From Toxotes chatareus (lineage: Eukaryota; Chordata; Actinopteri; Toxotidae), in NCBI GenBank assembly GCA_016801885.1, contig CM028887.1:24475115-24539114 (forward strand): DNA of 64,000 nt, written 5' to 3'. The translations under genes were made by a program, and so were the position numbers. The first letter of the stretch is position 1. The number at the start of each line of letters is the position of its first letter. The notes beneath the pieces are model-generated. The model searched no databases. It was not told the origin of the DNA and was given only the letters and a program-made list of their open reading frames with translations. Positions 44,561 to 57,408 of the stretch are shown piece after piece.

Positions 44561-47500
44561 TGTGTTGTCAGTGCTTATTAAATGTTTTCCATAGTCCCAC
44601 AGATAACTGATCAAAAACAAATTATATGATAGTGGGTCGTGATATTAGAGCTATAAAGACATTTAAGAAGCAGGAATGATTCAGCAACCACTGACCTCAG
44701 AAGCACCAACTTTGTCAGTTCCTCACAGTAGCACAAATACTTTTTTCTCAACACATGTTTAAGTGACTTTAGTTCAAATTTGTATTTGTACATAAGAACA
44801 CACTGAAACTGCTGCACAGTTCTCACAGAGAACATGGGCGGGGCCACACAATGAGTAAAAACTGAAGAAGTAAAATAAGATTAACATGAAGTAAAAATAC
44901 ATACAAATAAATGAAATACATAAAAATAATTAGGTAATGTCATTGCCTTTGGTGTGTGCAGGTGTACTCAAGGTAGCCTGTGAACTGGTTTGTACAGGTT
45001 TCACCACCAAGCCATTGTGGTCATTGTGCTGCCCCAGATTGCACGGTATGAACTGTATTACACCACTCAGTTGATTACATTTCCTGAGGTTATGTAGATA
45101 CATATGACAGTGCTACGATATATTAAATATAGGATATATTTAAGCACAATAAAAGCAGCAACAACGTGACAATGTACAGTGGATAACTTGCATACTACAG
45201 TCATACGGAAAGAAAGGTCATCCAGTTATGCATGGTGAGGATGTCCAAACACCAGTCTGCAATCATACATGAAAATGTACAAAGGAAATGGGCTGGAGGT
45301 ATCAAAATGGGAAAATGGTTAAAAGAGTAAATTACAGTATTTCATGGGGCAAAATGAAGCCTAATGCCCCGAATGACACAAACTGATCATCTTAAACAAA
45401 AGTTTCCAAACTTTAATCAGATGTTTTATATTGGGTGGTGGTTCACTTTAATTCAGTTGCTAACCTAGGACATTGGACCCTCACGTGCTGCTCAGGATTA
45501 CCTGAACAATTGATGTCACATCCTGTCGACCCAGTGTGACACATGTGAGAGAGAAATCATTGTTGTGTTGTTGAATCTTGTCATTGATAAGAAAATACTG
45601 TCTTAGCAACTTTAATATAATATAGTAGTGCGTTTGGTTTTCTGCATTTAACCCTTATCAATGGAGGTTGAGCGTTTCAATGAGCTGTTGCATTTCCGCA
45701 TTCGATGATTTTCCTATAATTTACCACTAGAGCGCGCCATGGCACCAGTGAATAATTCTTCTTATCCAAACTTTGTAGTTATTTCACTGTCTGTTGTTAG
45801 CTCATGGATCCATCTTGTGGCAGAACATTTCAGTGCACTACAGGCTGTTGTGATAAAATCCTTTTTATAATATTATATGAACTTAACACTGGAAACTAGC
45901 CAAAGAGAACAATTAGCAGAAATGAATGCCAAAAAAACAAAAAACAAAAACAAAACAGTAGAGGTTTTGAAGAAAAACATCATGTTAAATTAAGACCAGG
46001 AAACATATAGTTTATTTCAATTACACCACTGTTACTCATGCAGCAGTAAAAACACATGGTATTAATATTAGATAATCCACAAAAGCTGTTCTATATTACT
46101 TTAATATATTTGTATATTTCTTCTTAACTATCTACATTGGTCTCTTACTCACACTCGCTGTATTTTACTGCATTTGATTGCAACTGAATTTCAAGACAAC
46201 AAATCTCACTCTGCCGTGTACCTAACTCTATAGTAATGATCAATGCAAAAAGCTGATGGGAAATTTCACTTATGGCAGATAGTTTTGTAGTAATGTAGCA
46301 GAATGGTGACATGTAACTGTTACGTATACAGGGTCATTGAGCAAACAGCTTTGCATGAGCTAAAGAAGAACAGACTCACAGATATACATCACTGAAGTAT
46401 AATGTGACTCTGAGAGTCCACAGGATGTCCATAGTAATGGGTAGGTGGTTCATATGACTCTAAAGCCACTGAATGAGTACTATACATCTATGCACACTCT
46501 CTAAAAACATAATTTCCAACTATTTCTAATTTGTGAATGAACACAGCTCTGATACTTTAAACACAGTGTAGTCAGTGCCCTTGTGTTATTCCAGCGCGTT
46601 GTTGGAAATACAGATGTGTGCTGTCAGAGGCGTGATTCATTTGTTGGATATGATTCATGCATAAGAGAATTCAACACGCTGAAACTAGCCCATAGGAAAT
46701 GACACATTGCCATTTTACGGTTCTTTTTAGAGATAGATGTAAATGACATCCTTCCACATGGTGTACGTTGTGAATGAAACATGCTGGTAATTTTGGCTGT
46801 GACATCAGCACCGTCATTGTTGATTATAAACTCACATCATATTCATCGTCCCCTGTAATCGAATGTCCTCACTCCAATAACCTCAAGGACTCCAGGGGCC
46901 TGCAATGGCAGCATTGGCATGGCAACTGCACTTGGACCTTTTTTTTTTTAATAAATGTATGCTAAGGTGAACGTCTTCCTCCTCTCTCTCTCTCTAACAT
47001 CCTTATTAAAATCCCATCATGCTTTAATGACCTGACTTCATCCAAATGGTAAAAACATGAGCTCCAGCACTGTGTATGTTGATGTCCTCATCTTTCATTC
47101 TGTCCCCCTGCTCTGAATTCATCCTGCTTATTACTGAACTTCCTGGTGCAGCCATTCACATGAACAATTAGATTTGCTCTTTGCCAGCTCTTGACGTCCT
47201 TCCACTTCAGTCAAACTCAGAATGTCCTGCTGTCCATCTCTAGCTGGACAAAAAAACACAGAAGTGATTGTTATTTTGAATCCCCAGAGCTGTGTTCATT
47301 CATATAATATCTTCAAATATGAACACCTAAATACTAAATAAATGCATATAATAATTCTGACATTGTTAGCAGCAGTATGTACACACACACTTGGCAGTTT
47401 ACTAAGTGCATCTAGTTGAGTATGTAAATACAAGTTTGAGGTGATTGTATTTTACCTGTGTGTTTCCATGTTATGTCATTTTATGCTTCAACTCCATAAG

Positions 47501-50135
47501 GTCATGGAAGGATGGTTCTGGGGATGGAAATGACCATCAGTCAACCACTCTGGCCCAGACTGAAATTTCTTAACAACTATGAGATGCCAGAGTTTGTACA
47601 AGCATTGACAATCAAAGCTTCTGTCAAGAGTCACGAGAACATAGAACAAGACAAGATACGCAAGGACTATGACTTCAAAATAAAACAGGAACTACTAACA
47701 AAACTTAACAAACTAAACAAGTCCAAAAAGGTCCACATGTCCACAAAAGAGTTCAAAACAAGAAAACGTTACCCTTAGGGGCTAGTTATGACATGAACTT
47801 CATCATTCGGGGCCACAATACACCCATGAATGCACCTACCACCTCACATCATGAGTCAGTGCTGCACATCTTTAAACTTTTGTTTAAAGATGTGCATACT
47901 TTTTGTTTGCATTTGTTACTTAGCCACCAGGAGATACCCCCAGGTTACTGTTTAAAGAAGTGGCTAAAGGTTGTGAAAACCTGGGATACTGTATTTACTG
48001 AACACATAGGTTAAGAAGTCAGTATACGAACCCCAGCTACTTGTTTGGTAGTCAGATGGCTTTGTAAAGTCCCCCACAGCATCTTTGAACATCTCTCTCT
48101 AGCTCTGTTTTTCAATTGTTAAACAAATATTTGTGGCACATTTCTGCCAGTTTTTCACCCCTCCATCGAGTGTGGCCATTCGGTACAAATACAAACACTC
48201 ATTACTTCCGAGATGGTTAGGAAACACTTCTTTTCTAGAATTACCTGGCCTTCGTAGTTAGTCTTTATGCTTTCAGACAATCATTTGTAGCCTAGTATTA
48301 TAGCCTACATCTTGTGCAAGGTATTTCAATGATGTGAAAAAACCTTAGGTTATTTTAATCATCTTTGAATTGCTACCATCTCCTACCATACACAAGCAGA
48401 CTGCTCACTGTTGACTTGCCTGATTGCATAAAAGTTAAACAAATAATAAAAAGGAGATAAAAATTTGCAGGCCTGCGATCAGCAAGGGCAATGTTTGCAT
48501 TTAAAAACTACCTTTGATAAAATAAACTGATATCCTCTCCCTTTACCAGTACCTTAATTGCTTCATGTGTTACAAAAGCGGTGAGAGTTAAACATAAAAG
48601 GTACCTGTGCTGAAAAGAGGTGTGTGCAGATCACACACAGTAAAAGCTTCTGTACGGCTGTAATGTAAGTGCAGTGAAAGAATTTGTTTTCAAAATTCAC
48701 CAGAATTTCCTGTTATAACTTAATCTTTATAACTGAAGATGCATGAAGCTCTCTTGGTTTCTCTGAAGTGGCAGATCGCAGGATGTAGCCAAACCATGTG
48801 CATAGGTGACAAACAGTTAAACTTCTTCAGCCAATCGGCTCGCACAGCTCACTGCTGTGTCAAACTGAGGAGTGCCACAAATTCACGACATGTATGATTT
48901 GCGTTTAACAAGGGAAGGGAGGCCTTGTGTCGTTTTGTCCTTGCTGGAAGAAAAGTTTAAACTGAGGCATTTAGGTGCTGCAGTTTATAAAGTATTTGTT
49001 TTACATAAACACATTGGAGCAGTTTTCCTCTGTGAAATATGGGCCAAATCTGCAGTCCAGGGAGGACAGCAGTAATTTCCTGAGCACTATGTGGACAAAG
49101 CCTGTGTGCAAACATGACATTAGCAGACTGAACTGATTAGTTACCCACATGATTCTATGGCAATCATATCACATCACATTTCATAACAGCTCCAAAGTCA
49201 GAAATGTAGAATTAAGGGAGCTATGGATGAATACTAATTTGCCTTATTATGGTTGCTTCAGTCAGAAGAGCTTGTTGCCAGGAAACTGAACCAACTTTTG
49301 ATCCTGAATCTCATTTTGTACCCCATCTGCATGAAATGTGACTGAAAATTGTCTGGTGTGTGACAGCCAGAGTCTAATTCCAACATGAAAACATCTCCCC
49401 TTAAAATGCAGCTGATGGTATTAACTCAGAAATTATCCTGGAGTACTATTGAACTTGTGAGGGTGTAGTCTGAGGTCAGTACAGTCAGTCTCCACTTTTA
49501 TCAGAGAGATAACATGAGCCACTTTCCAAATACTGGGGGCAGCGTCAGATATGATGTTAAGATTTAATACTGTGTAATATCTATAATATCCCATAAAATT
49601 TCTATCAAGTTTGTAACATCCTGTGGGGCCTTTGGTAAAATATCTGCAGTAACACTACACCACAGTTCTGCATTTATTCCTTAAATGATGACTAGTTGGT
49701 TTTAATAGTGTTTACTTTTATGTCAGAGAGAATACCATAGGGGAAAGGGGCCAAATTTCTGTGACATTTAGATTATTCAGGAATAATTGTCCTTTATCTT
49801 TTGTCAAATAGGCACTGTGCTGGTTTCACACATCGGGTTCAGTTTACTTGTCATGGTTGATACTACTCAGCCTGTAAAAACTTATCTATCTTTCTACAGT
49901 CTGAAAAATCAACCCTGATAATGCCACCAGGGTTATCTTGACTTGGAGCTTGGAGACACAGACGCCCTTTTTTTGCAGATTAGGAGCATGGTTTTTGAAA
50001 AACTCAGGTGTCCACTAGACAGGGCAGGTTCAGTGCTGTGTTCATGTCACAGCATATTTATAATAACAGCAAAATTCAGGCTTAGAAATAGCGTTCACAT
50101 CAACTTCCAAGTTATAAATTTGTCTGGGAAACTCA
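44561..50135. other. Intergenic DNA, PECAM1 to P4HB, left part
   Basis: No gene I can support. It holds A-rich simple sequence near 45931-45957 and a perfect hairpin at 47864-47895. The 88-codon frame at 47512-47778 is Lys-rich and unremarkable. Confidence 0.55.
47864..47895. repeat. Perfect 14-bp inverted repeat with TTTT loop
   Basis: gcacatctttaaac (47864-47877), tttt, gtttaaagatgtgc (47882-47895). Both arms are perfectly complementary. It lies in intergenic DNA with no recognisable element around it. Confidence 0.9.
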
Positions 50136-50139
50136 CTGC

Positions 50140-50540
50140 TCCTCAGTTCCCCTCAGTCCCTGTCTCCAGCCCATGCTTACTCTACCCTCACCATGTTTGT
50201 CCCTTCATCTCCCCAGATAGTATTTAAATCTGCCATGGTCACCAGCCACTTGTTGGTTTGTCTGTGTATGTTCCATTGTGTTTTCTCTGTGTAACTGCTA
50301 CCTTGTTATGCTCCTGTGTATTTCTCTGTGAACCTCCTACCTGCATTTGTCACTTGTTGCCTGAACCTGCCTGCTTGCTTGTCTGCCTGCCTCTGAACTC
50401 ACCAGCCTGCCTGCATACCCATCCATGTGTAAGCCTGATTTCTGTTATTAATGATACTTCACTGCATTATCCAGCCTTTGAGTCTGTGCCTGGGTCCTCC
50501 CTGCCTGTGCTGCTACCAACAACCTTGACAGAAGTGAACT
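50140..50540 (+). mobile_element. Possible Ty3/Gypsy-type LTR remnant
   Basis: A TATA-like agtatttaaatctgccatgg (about 50218-50237) is followed by a CTG/CT-rich stretch. The end, at about 50470-50535, has ccagcctttgagtctgtgcc, tgggtcctccctgcc and cttgacagaagtg. That order resembles the R-U5 end of fish Gypsy LTRs, which often finish near gagtctgcctgggtcc...gacagaa. I see no matching second LTR or internal gag/pol, so it would be a solo or truncated copy. From memory only. Confidence 0.35.
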
Positions 50541-51299
50541 GTATGATTTGTTGTATATCCTTATCTGCCTTTATGGTGAGTAGGGGAAAAAACCTCTAGT
50601 AGAGTGTACAAAGAGGCTGCTCTGAGGGTGGAACATCCTTTAAGCCTTGGCTGAAGAGTTCCTTAACTGAGTAGCTTAAGGATTTTCTAAACACCCCTGA
50701 TTCCCAGCCTGTTGGCTAGCCACCATCCTGTCTCCCAGTCATCTGGCACGTGATCCTCCAGCCTGCCTTACAGTTAGATAGCCTCTGGCTTGCAAGCTAT
50801 TAGCCAGTCTCCCAGTCAGTTAGCCACAGGTCATCTGCTAACCTTCTGCTTGCTTCCCAGCCTGCATCCCAGGTTTGGCTTGGCTTGGTTCGCCTGCTGC
50901 CTGAGTCAGCTGACCCAGTGACCCAGAGTCTTCCGGTGTCCCTTCCAACATCCTGTCTGTTCCTGCGTTGGTAGTCCCAGCCGACATTTACACTTCTGCA
51001 TAGAATCAATGTGCACCTCCAGGCAGTGCACATGCATAACACAACAGGTTGTTTAACACACCACTGTTTCCATCTTAATAAATGTTTTGCTACTTATAAA
51101 AGTACCAAAACAAGAACAAACAAATAAGAAACACTCAAACATTTAGAGTTTACTATTCACAAGAGGCATCTGCAGATGTGAACCATGCCTAGCAAAAAAA
51201 AAGAGAAGACTTACAATCAAGAATCAATCACTGCAAAGGCACAAAGCAAAATGATGAGGTAAAGAAGAAACTCAGAGTAACAGCTAAGGGCTTAAAGGA

Positions 51300-52087
51300 A
51301 TCATATGAGCTGGTTAATGTCTCTGTTCATGAGTCCCCCATATACAAATCATAGCACAGGGTTGCATAGAGTATGGGAGGACAGAGGAAGTGTCTGCTCT
51401 CCTAAGCAAACATTACTGCATGCCTGAAGTTTGCCAAAAAACAGCCCACAATGCTACTGGGAAAATGTTTTGCGGGCTGAAGAAACCAAGGTTGAATTGT
51501 TTGGGAAGAATATGCAGCGCTGGGTATCATGTAAAAAGGGCACTGCATAGCAACATGAGTACATCAGACTTTGTCAACAGTCAAGTACAGGGGATGATGA
51601 TTTGGGGCTGCTTTGCTTCCTCTGGGCCTGAACAGCTCACCATCATCGAGAGGAAGGTTTAGTTTATCAAGGAATCTTACAGGATAAAGTCAGAGTGGAT
51701 GATCCACCAGCTGAAGCTCAGTAGCAGCTGAATGATGCAGCAGGACAATGACCCTAAACATGGAAATAAATCTACTACAGAATTATTTCAAAGAAAATCC
51801 ACCTTAAATCAATTTAAATCAACAGAGATGTTGAGGAATGAGCTCAGAGAGCTGTTCACACCAGACCAGAAGCAGCTCTGTGAGGAGGGATGGTCTAACA
51901 TTCCTCTAAGATTCTTCCTGAATGTTGTGCCGGTCTGTTCAGCAGCTACCAAAAGCATTATTTTCTCTTACTTCTGACAAAGGAGGTTCAACCAGTTATG
52001 AAACTTGACTTAGATGAAGATTGTCAGATCACATTTTATGTTAGTTAATGCAAAAAACCACATACTTTCTCCTTGCCACTGTATATG
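51300..52087 (+). mobile_element. Decayed Tc1/mariner transposon (transposase remnant)
   Basis: Two broken open frames (51390-51662 and 51732-51977) keep family landmarks. MMIWGCFASSGPEQLTIIE matches the usual M(V/I)WGCFSxxGxGxLxxIxG block, and MMQQDNDPKH matches the QQDNDPKH block holding the second catalytic Asp. The 3' end catactttctccttgccact (about 52062-52081) is like Tc1 terminal repeats in fish. Stops and frameshifts break the reading frame and no clear 5' terminal repeat is visible, so the copy is inactive. Confidence 0.8.
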
Positions 52088-52128
52088 TTTTAAGTCTGGC
52101 CTCTTACAAGTGCCTTGTTGAAAATTTC

Positions 52129-52158
52129 CTGGTATCCTGGTACTTGCCAGGATACCAG
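52129..52158. repeat. Perfect 12-bp inverted repeat
   Basis: ctggtatcctgg, 6-base loop tacttg, ccaggataccag. It lies about 40 bases beyond the end of the Tc1-like remnant. Confidence 0.85.
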
Positions 52159-52159
52159 T

Positions 52160-53700
52160 ATTGCCAGTACTTTAGCTGTATACAAACTGTCTATCTGTCA
52201 CAAACATCTGTCCCCCATTTGCCAAGGCTGTGTGTGTGTGTGTCTATTTTAAATTTATTCATATATTTATTTTGGAAATTTGGTAGTTTTAGCAACTGGT
52301 GGATTTTCTGCACTTTGGACATGTTTATTTGACTGGGTGATTCCAGTATTTCTAGATCCTGTACATTGAAATTTGATTCTTCCAAGATCCTTCCTCCTCA
52401 ACTGCCCATCATTTGCACACTCTGCTCAACCTGCTGCTTCATTTGGCTGAATGATTTGTCTTTTCTCTGACTGTTTCCTTATCCTGCACCAGTTTAACCT
52501 GCTCTATAATATTTCTGGTTATGAGCACTAACTGTTCCGGCTGAACTGCTTCTCAGGTGCTCACTTACTGATAGATTAGATACTCAAATCACACTGGTTA
52601 AATCCTTAAACCTGGGTGAGTCATTACCAGACTGACTTGCACATGGCTTAATTCTTTTGTCAAGATGAAGTGGACCTACAGAACACAGATTATGAAATCA
52701 CATTGACCAGATACCACAAGATGCAACTTTCCTAATTGGCACATTTTCCAAACCGTTCTTTAACTGCTGCTTGTTAATCACACTTCCTCTCTTTACTAAA
52801 TAATGTCAGCAGAAAAACATGATGATATTGAAATGTGATAAAGCACAATACCAGGTGCACAGTGAGGTGAGAAATATACTGTTAAATCCCACATTAAAAT
52901 TTGCCTCTCACTGTAACAATCAGGTAAAACCAACCTTAAGCTTTGCCTTAAAGGGTAAATTTACCCAAATTACCAAAAAAAAAAAAAACACATTTCCTGA
53001 CTTAACCACAGTGGTATTTAGCCACACGGATTTGGCCAGGTTTGAATAAAGTTTTTCTGAAGCAACTTCCCACCACATAAAAACTATTGTCAGGGTGTTC
53101 TGTGGATTATACAGAGAGACACAGACAATGTTTCAGAAAGAGAAATTTCTGTTTTCAAACATATGAGCACCCTGGATTGAATTCTATTCCTCATTCAAAA
53201 CTATTGGAATAGCTGGATAACTTGTATTTTTACCAGAATCTAAGCAGGGGTGTTAGTATATCACACATTTTGTGACATGTACTTAAAGTGCTACACATCA
53301 TTCAGACTTTGCCCTTTCCTCTCTGCAAACACCATAACACCTTTTCCGCAGACACCACCTCCCCCTAGCTGCATCACGTACAGATATATACACCTCAGCC
53401 CAGAGCCAGAAAAAAAAATGTTATATATACACCCAGGTTACATCACAACTTTCGTGTTTTACCTTTATTTAGATAAATTAAAAGAACGCTACGTGAGGTG
53501 GCTACGATACGGCTGAAACTGTGTGTAGATACAAACTATTCTGTCCGTTTAAAGGGTGGCGGCACTTAAAAATCATGTTTCCCATACATTTTTCCGTGAT
53601 CCCTGAGCGCTATCTCTCAGGGCTGATGTGTAAACACTCCAGCAGGGAGCAGGGAGCGTCACTCATTCACTTCCAGGTGCAGTCCGCCGCGGTCCAGTCA
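52160..53700. other. Intergenic DNA upstream of P4HB
   Basis: No gene recognised. A short TG repeat lies at about 52228-52243 and an A-run at 52976-52988. GC content rises toward the P4HB promoter from about 53,650. Confidence 0.55.
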
Positions 53701-53733
53701 CAATTCAACACGAACTGCTTTCTGCCTGATAAA

Positions 53734-53745
53734 TGCGCATGCGCA
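53734..53745. promoter_or_regulatory. Perfect NRF1-type site in the P4HB promoter
   Basis: tgcgcatgcgca is the palindromic NRF1 consensus (YGCGCAYGCGCR). It lies 187 bp before the P4HB start codon in a GC-richer, TATA-less stretch, the usual setting of NRF1 sites near housekeeping start sites. Function is inferred from the motif. Confidence 0.6.
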
Positions 53746-53932
53746 CTACGGCTGACCCCTCCGGTTTCTGCGTGCAATGCCACGTTAGTAGCGGTAGACA
53801 CAAATTACCAGCAACTCTCCCAACCTTAAACAAGGAAGAAAACCCAAACTAAGACCAATTTCGCCGCTGAACCGTAGCCGGTCGTGTCTGCAGCTCCCGT
53901 CTCTCTGTCAGGAAGAATACTCGACAGCAACT

Positions 53933-54071
53933 ATGCTGAAGTTTTTGCTCCTCTGCACACTGGCTGTGGCCAGCAGGGCTGAGATCGCTGAGGAAGAAGA
54001 TGTCCTGGTGCTGAAGAAAAGTAACTTCGACGAGGCTCTCAAAGCTCACCCCAACATCCTGGTTGAATTCT
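53933..54071 (+). CDS. p4hb: P4HB exon 1 (signal peptide, start of a domain)
   Basis: ATG at 53933 is followed by MLKFLLLCTLAVASRAE, a typical signal peptide with likely cleavage near residue 17. Then come EEEDVLVLKKSNFDEAL and NILVEF, the first thioredoxin strand. The donor t|gtaagt splits the Tyr codon of YAPWCGHC. Confidence 0.95.
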
Positions 54072-55807
54072 GTAAGTAACAGTAGCTACGAAATGTCGCC
54101 AGCTAATGCTGGTTGTCTTCAGCAGGATCACCGGCTGCCCGGCTAACTAGCTAAAATAAGCTTGGGTCAGTGTTAGCATTAAACTTTGACACTTCTGACA
54201 AGTTGCTGCTCTTGCTAGCTAACTTGCTGATGTCGTGCTCAATTTTACATGCATGCGTGAATCTGTTTCACCGAGCTGCTCTCCAGCTACTTCACCGCTG
54301 TTCAAACTCTGAGGGGAAAAAACCGCAAAGGATATTGTCGATCTGACTGCGGTTTCTCTTTGTCAGAGTGTGTTTCCCATTAATTTTGACTAGCTAGCAC
54401 CGGGTATCCTCGAAGTGTAAGCTGATTCTGATGAAATACGAAACTCTGCTCGACACAGTAAACCCGAGCATGTTTTACTACTAACGTTAATCATATTACA
54501 ACTTGTGTTTAGCCATATTCATGCTTTCACCGCGACGGAATGGTATAGATAGCTACTAACAAGTGCATCCTGTTGCATTGTGAAAAATGTGTTAGTATAG
54601 TGCATCTTCCACAGTAATAACCATTATTAACACCAGAGGTGGGTGGAAGCTGAAGGAGTGGGTGAATCAGTAAAGCAATGGTGTTTCGATTGTCTGCTTT
54701 GGTTCCTCAGTGAAAGTTTCAGTTTCCGTGCAGAGTGGGCGTCTTGTTTACTGTAATTTTAAAGTTTTAATAATTGTCTATTAATAATTAATTACTCATC
54801 ATGTGTAACTATCAGTGATCGGTCATCCTAGCAAAGACCGCAATGAGCCGCTTCTTCATAGCCTGCGGGCCCATCCCGCTTCACTTTTGTCAGATTGTTG
54901 ACCTGCTCATACATTGTCTGACAAGTCTTTGGACCAGTCAGAGACGGCCGTGGGAGAGACTCTCCAATGAGCTCTGGATGGGAGGGATGAGGGCTTTGTT
55001 TGCCCCACGTACTCCTCAGCTGGGCGGGACCTCTGTGTGGATGTGGAGCTAGGTTGACGTGTACTTTACAAAAGTTCATTTGTACGTTTACATTGACTGG
55101 ACTGGAACAAGGAAGTTTTGTTATTTGTCAAGAATTAATGCTGATGCAATGCAGGTCACTTTTTTGACGTGTCACTTCTGATCAGGAGACGATCTGCTTG
55201 AAATTAGTTTCCAGACTTTCTTACATGTTCAATTGGACACCATAACTTACAAGTTAACATGTGGCACCGCAGTGGGAATTCAATTATCCCACATATTTTG
55301 TGGAAGTCAGTTTCAACCATGTATTCATTTTATTAAAAGGAATTCCCTTCAAGATTGAGCCGTCTCTTTTTAAAAAGGTCACTCACTTCACTTGAAGTTG
55401 CCCCCAAACATCAAACGTCAAATTTCTCTTTTCCATATTGTGTTAAGAGGACAAGTCTGACAATCTGATTTTTAAAAATGGAGAAAAAAAGGGGCTGATT
55501 ATAGGCCACAGATGCAATGACTTGCTCTTATTTATTCATGAATCCATTTAGTTTTATACTGTTTCAGAGTGAATGTTATGGGCGCTTTTGGGGAGACAAA
55601 CCAGAAAGTTTTAAGACAACACTTTTGTAAATTTTGGTGTGTACCATTGTTTCTGAGTAATCAATAATTACAATATCTTGTTTGCAGCCCCCTCTTTGTC
55701 ATGCTCATGTTTTCTCCATACATATTTTGTTTTCCAATTATATTGTCAACACCCTTGATCTAGTATGCTTTTTAACAATGATGTGAACCACTGTATGTGC
55801 CCCACAG
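54072..55807 (+). other. p4hb: P4HB intron 1
   Basis: A 1.7-kb intron of unique sequence. Open frames on both strands near 54828-55079 lack family similarity. Confidence 0.7.
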
Positions 55808-56014
55808 ATGCCCCATGGTGTGGTCACTGCAAAGCCCTGGCTCCAGAGTATGCCAAGGCCGCTGGCATGCTAAAGGCCGAGGGCTCAGCCATCCGCCTGG
55901 CTAAAGTGGACGCCACGGAGGAGACTGAACTGGCACAAGAGTACGGGGTCCGGGGATACCCCACCATCAAGTTCTTCAAGGGTGGCGAGAAGGAGACACC
56001 TAAAGAGTACTCTG
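55808..56014 (+). CDS. p4hb: P4HB exon 2 (first CGHC active site)
   Basis: The acceptor is tgccccacag and the donor g|gtgagc; 207 nt. It encodes APWCGHCKALAPEYAKAAG, then IRLAKVDATEE and YGVRGYPTIKFF. CGHC is the redox-active dithiol and the Pro in GYPT is the conserved cis-Pro of the thioredoxin fold. Confidence 0.97.
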
Positions 56015-57274
56015 GTGAGCATTCATGTGTTTCTTTCCTTTTGTTTTCTTTTTTTTTTCTTATTTTTGTATCACAGATTTGCTTGCATTAGATAATAACA
56101 GCATTCAAATACTGCTTGTGGGTTTGTATGTAGTTTGTTGGTGTAGGTGATGATTTTTGTTTCATATATTGAATATATTTTCAGTATATTCAATCAGCTG
56201 TAATGTTCTTTTTCACCTAAATGACAGCATACAGCTATCTGGATTTTAATATAGCTTTACGCCCATTTAAAACAATCTTTCATGTATTTGTCTTAGTCTC
56301 TAACTTAGTTTTTCTCCACCATCATAAAGTGAATTAATATTATTTCATAATGTTGTGAAATGCTATATAAATGGAAAAAAGAAACAGATGCGACAGCCAT
56401 AGGTACATTGGTTTTCTTCATTGGAGTAATATGATCTGCACAGCAGCAGAAGCAGTGAGTCAGCCAATCAGCTTTCAGCAACATGACTGAGACAAAATGT
56501 AGGTTGGGCCTCCTGCACGTTCCTCTCATGCTGACTCTGAGCCTGGCCTCCCAGCATGGTAGAGATATGTGCAGTTCTTCACGTCGCCTTTTCTCTGCTG
56601 GCCGGGACCAGGCTTAGTTTAGAAAGGGAGGGGAGAGTAAGTTGGGATGTTTTTTTTTTTTTTTTTTTTGTGGAAATGACTACTCTTACTTGTCCAGCTT
56701 CTAGAAACCTTCGCCTGTGTCCCACGCACTGCACCAAGACTATGTGTTGTATCATTTCATCAACATGTGTTTCTCAGTGAAGTTGCTCCTGCGTTGCATC
56801 AGTCTCACAGCCAGGTCAATCATTTTAATTCCAGTTTAATTGCAACAGTCTTACTTCAGAGAAAGGTAAACATGTTTTTGCAGCCTCACAAAGTTGGAGT
56901 CATGATTCCTTTATACAACATGGTGCTCGGATTTGAAAGACAAAAAAAATGAGCAGCGCTCTCTATTGTCATCTGAAGTTATGAGAGTTGTTAACCAGAT
57001 GTTTCGGAAATGCAGAAGTGGTCTGCGTTTCCTGTGGGCATTTTTGCACTTGTAGGCACTGTAGGGTTTGTTCCTCAGGCTGTCCAGGTAAAGATACCTT
57101 CACTGTGGCTCTGTTCAAATACTGAAGACTGTTTGCTATTGTCCACAAGAGAGGGAATGAATCCTTTTATATGATGATTAAAAGAAAAAAAAAAAACAGC
57201 AAATTAATTAAATGACTTTTGACAAGTCTCGTGATGCCTGTTTATAAAGAATTACTTGGGTTATTGTGTTGCAG
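56015..57274 (+). other. p4hb: P4HB intron 2
   Basis: Contains T-runs (56050-56060 and 56650-56670), a 10-bp inverted repeat (attgaatata/tatattcaat, 56168-56194) and unique DNA. No exon recognised. Confidence 0.65.
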
Positions 57275-57408
57275 CTGGCAGGCAGGCAGATGACATTGTC
57301 AGCTGGCTGAAAAAGCGCACAGGCCCTGCCGTCGCCACCCTGGCCGGGGTCACAGAGGCTGAGTCTCTGATCGCTGACAATGAAGTGGCAGTCATTGGAT
57401 TCTTTAAG
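57275..57408 (+). CDS. p4hb: P4HB exon 3 (a/b domain junction)
   Basis: The acceptor is gtgttgcag and the donor aag|gtacaa. It encodes GRQADDIVSWLKKRTGPA and then the b domain start with EVAVIGFFK. Ends in phase 0. Confidence 0.96.

Noticed and set aside
47512..47778. 88-codon Lys-rich open frame as a small gene
   Set aside because: No splice sites, recognisable domain or promoter; the composition reflects A-rich DNA.
53776..53784. CCACG near the P4HB start as part of an ER-stress element
   Set aside because: The required CCAAT nine bases upstream, or ATTGG one base upstream (ERSE-II), is absent; only the CCACG half is present.
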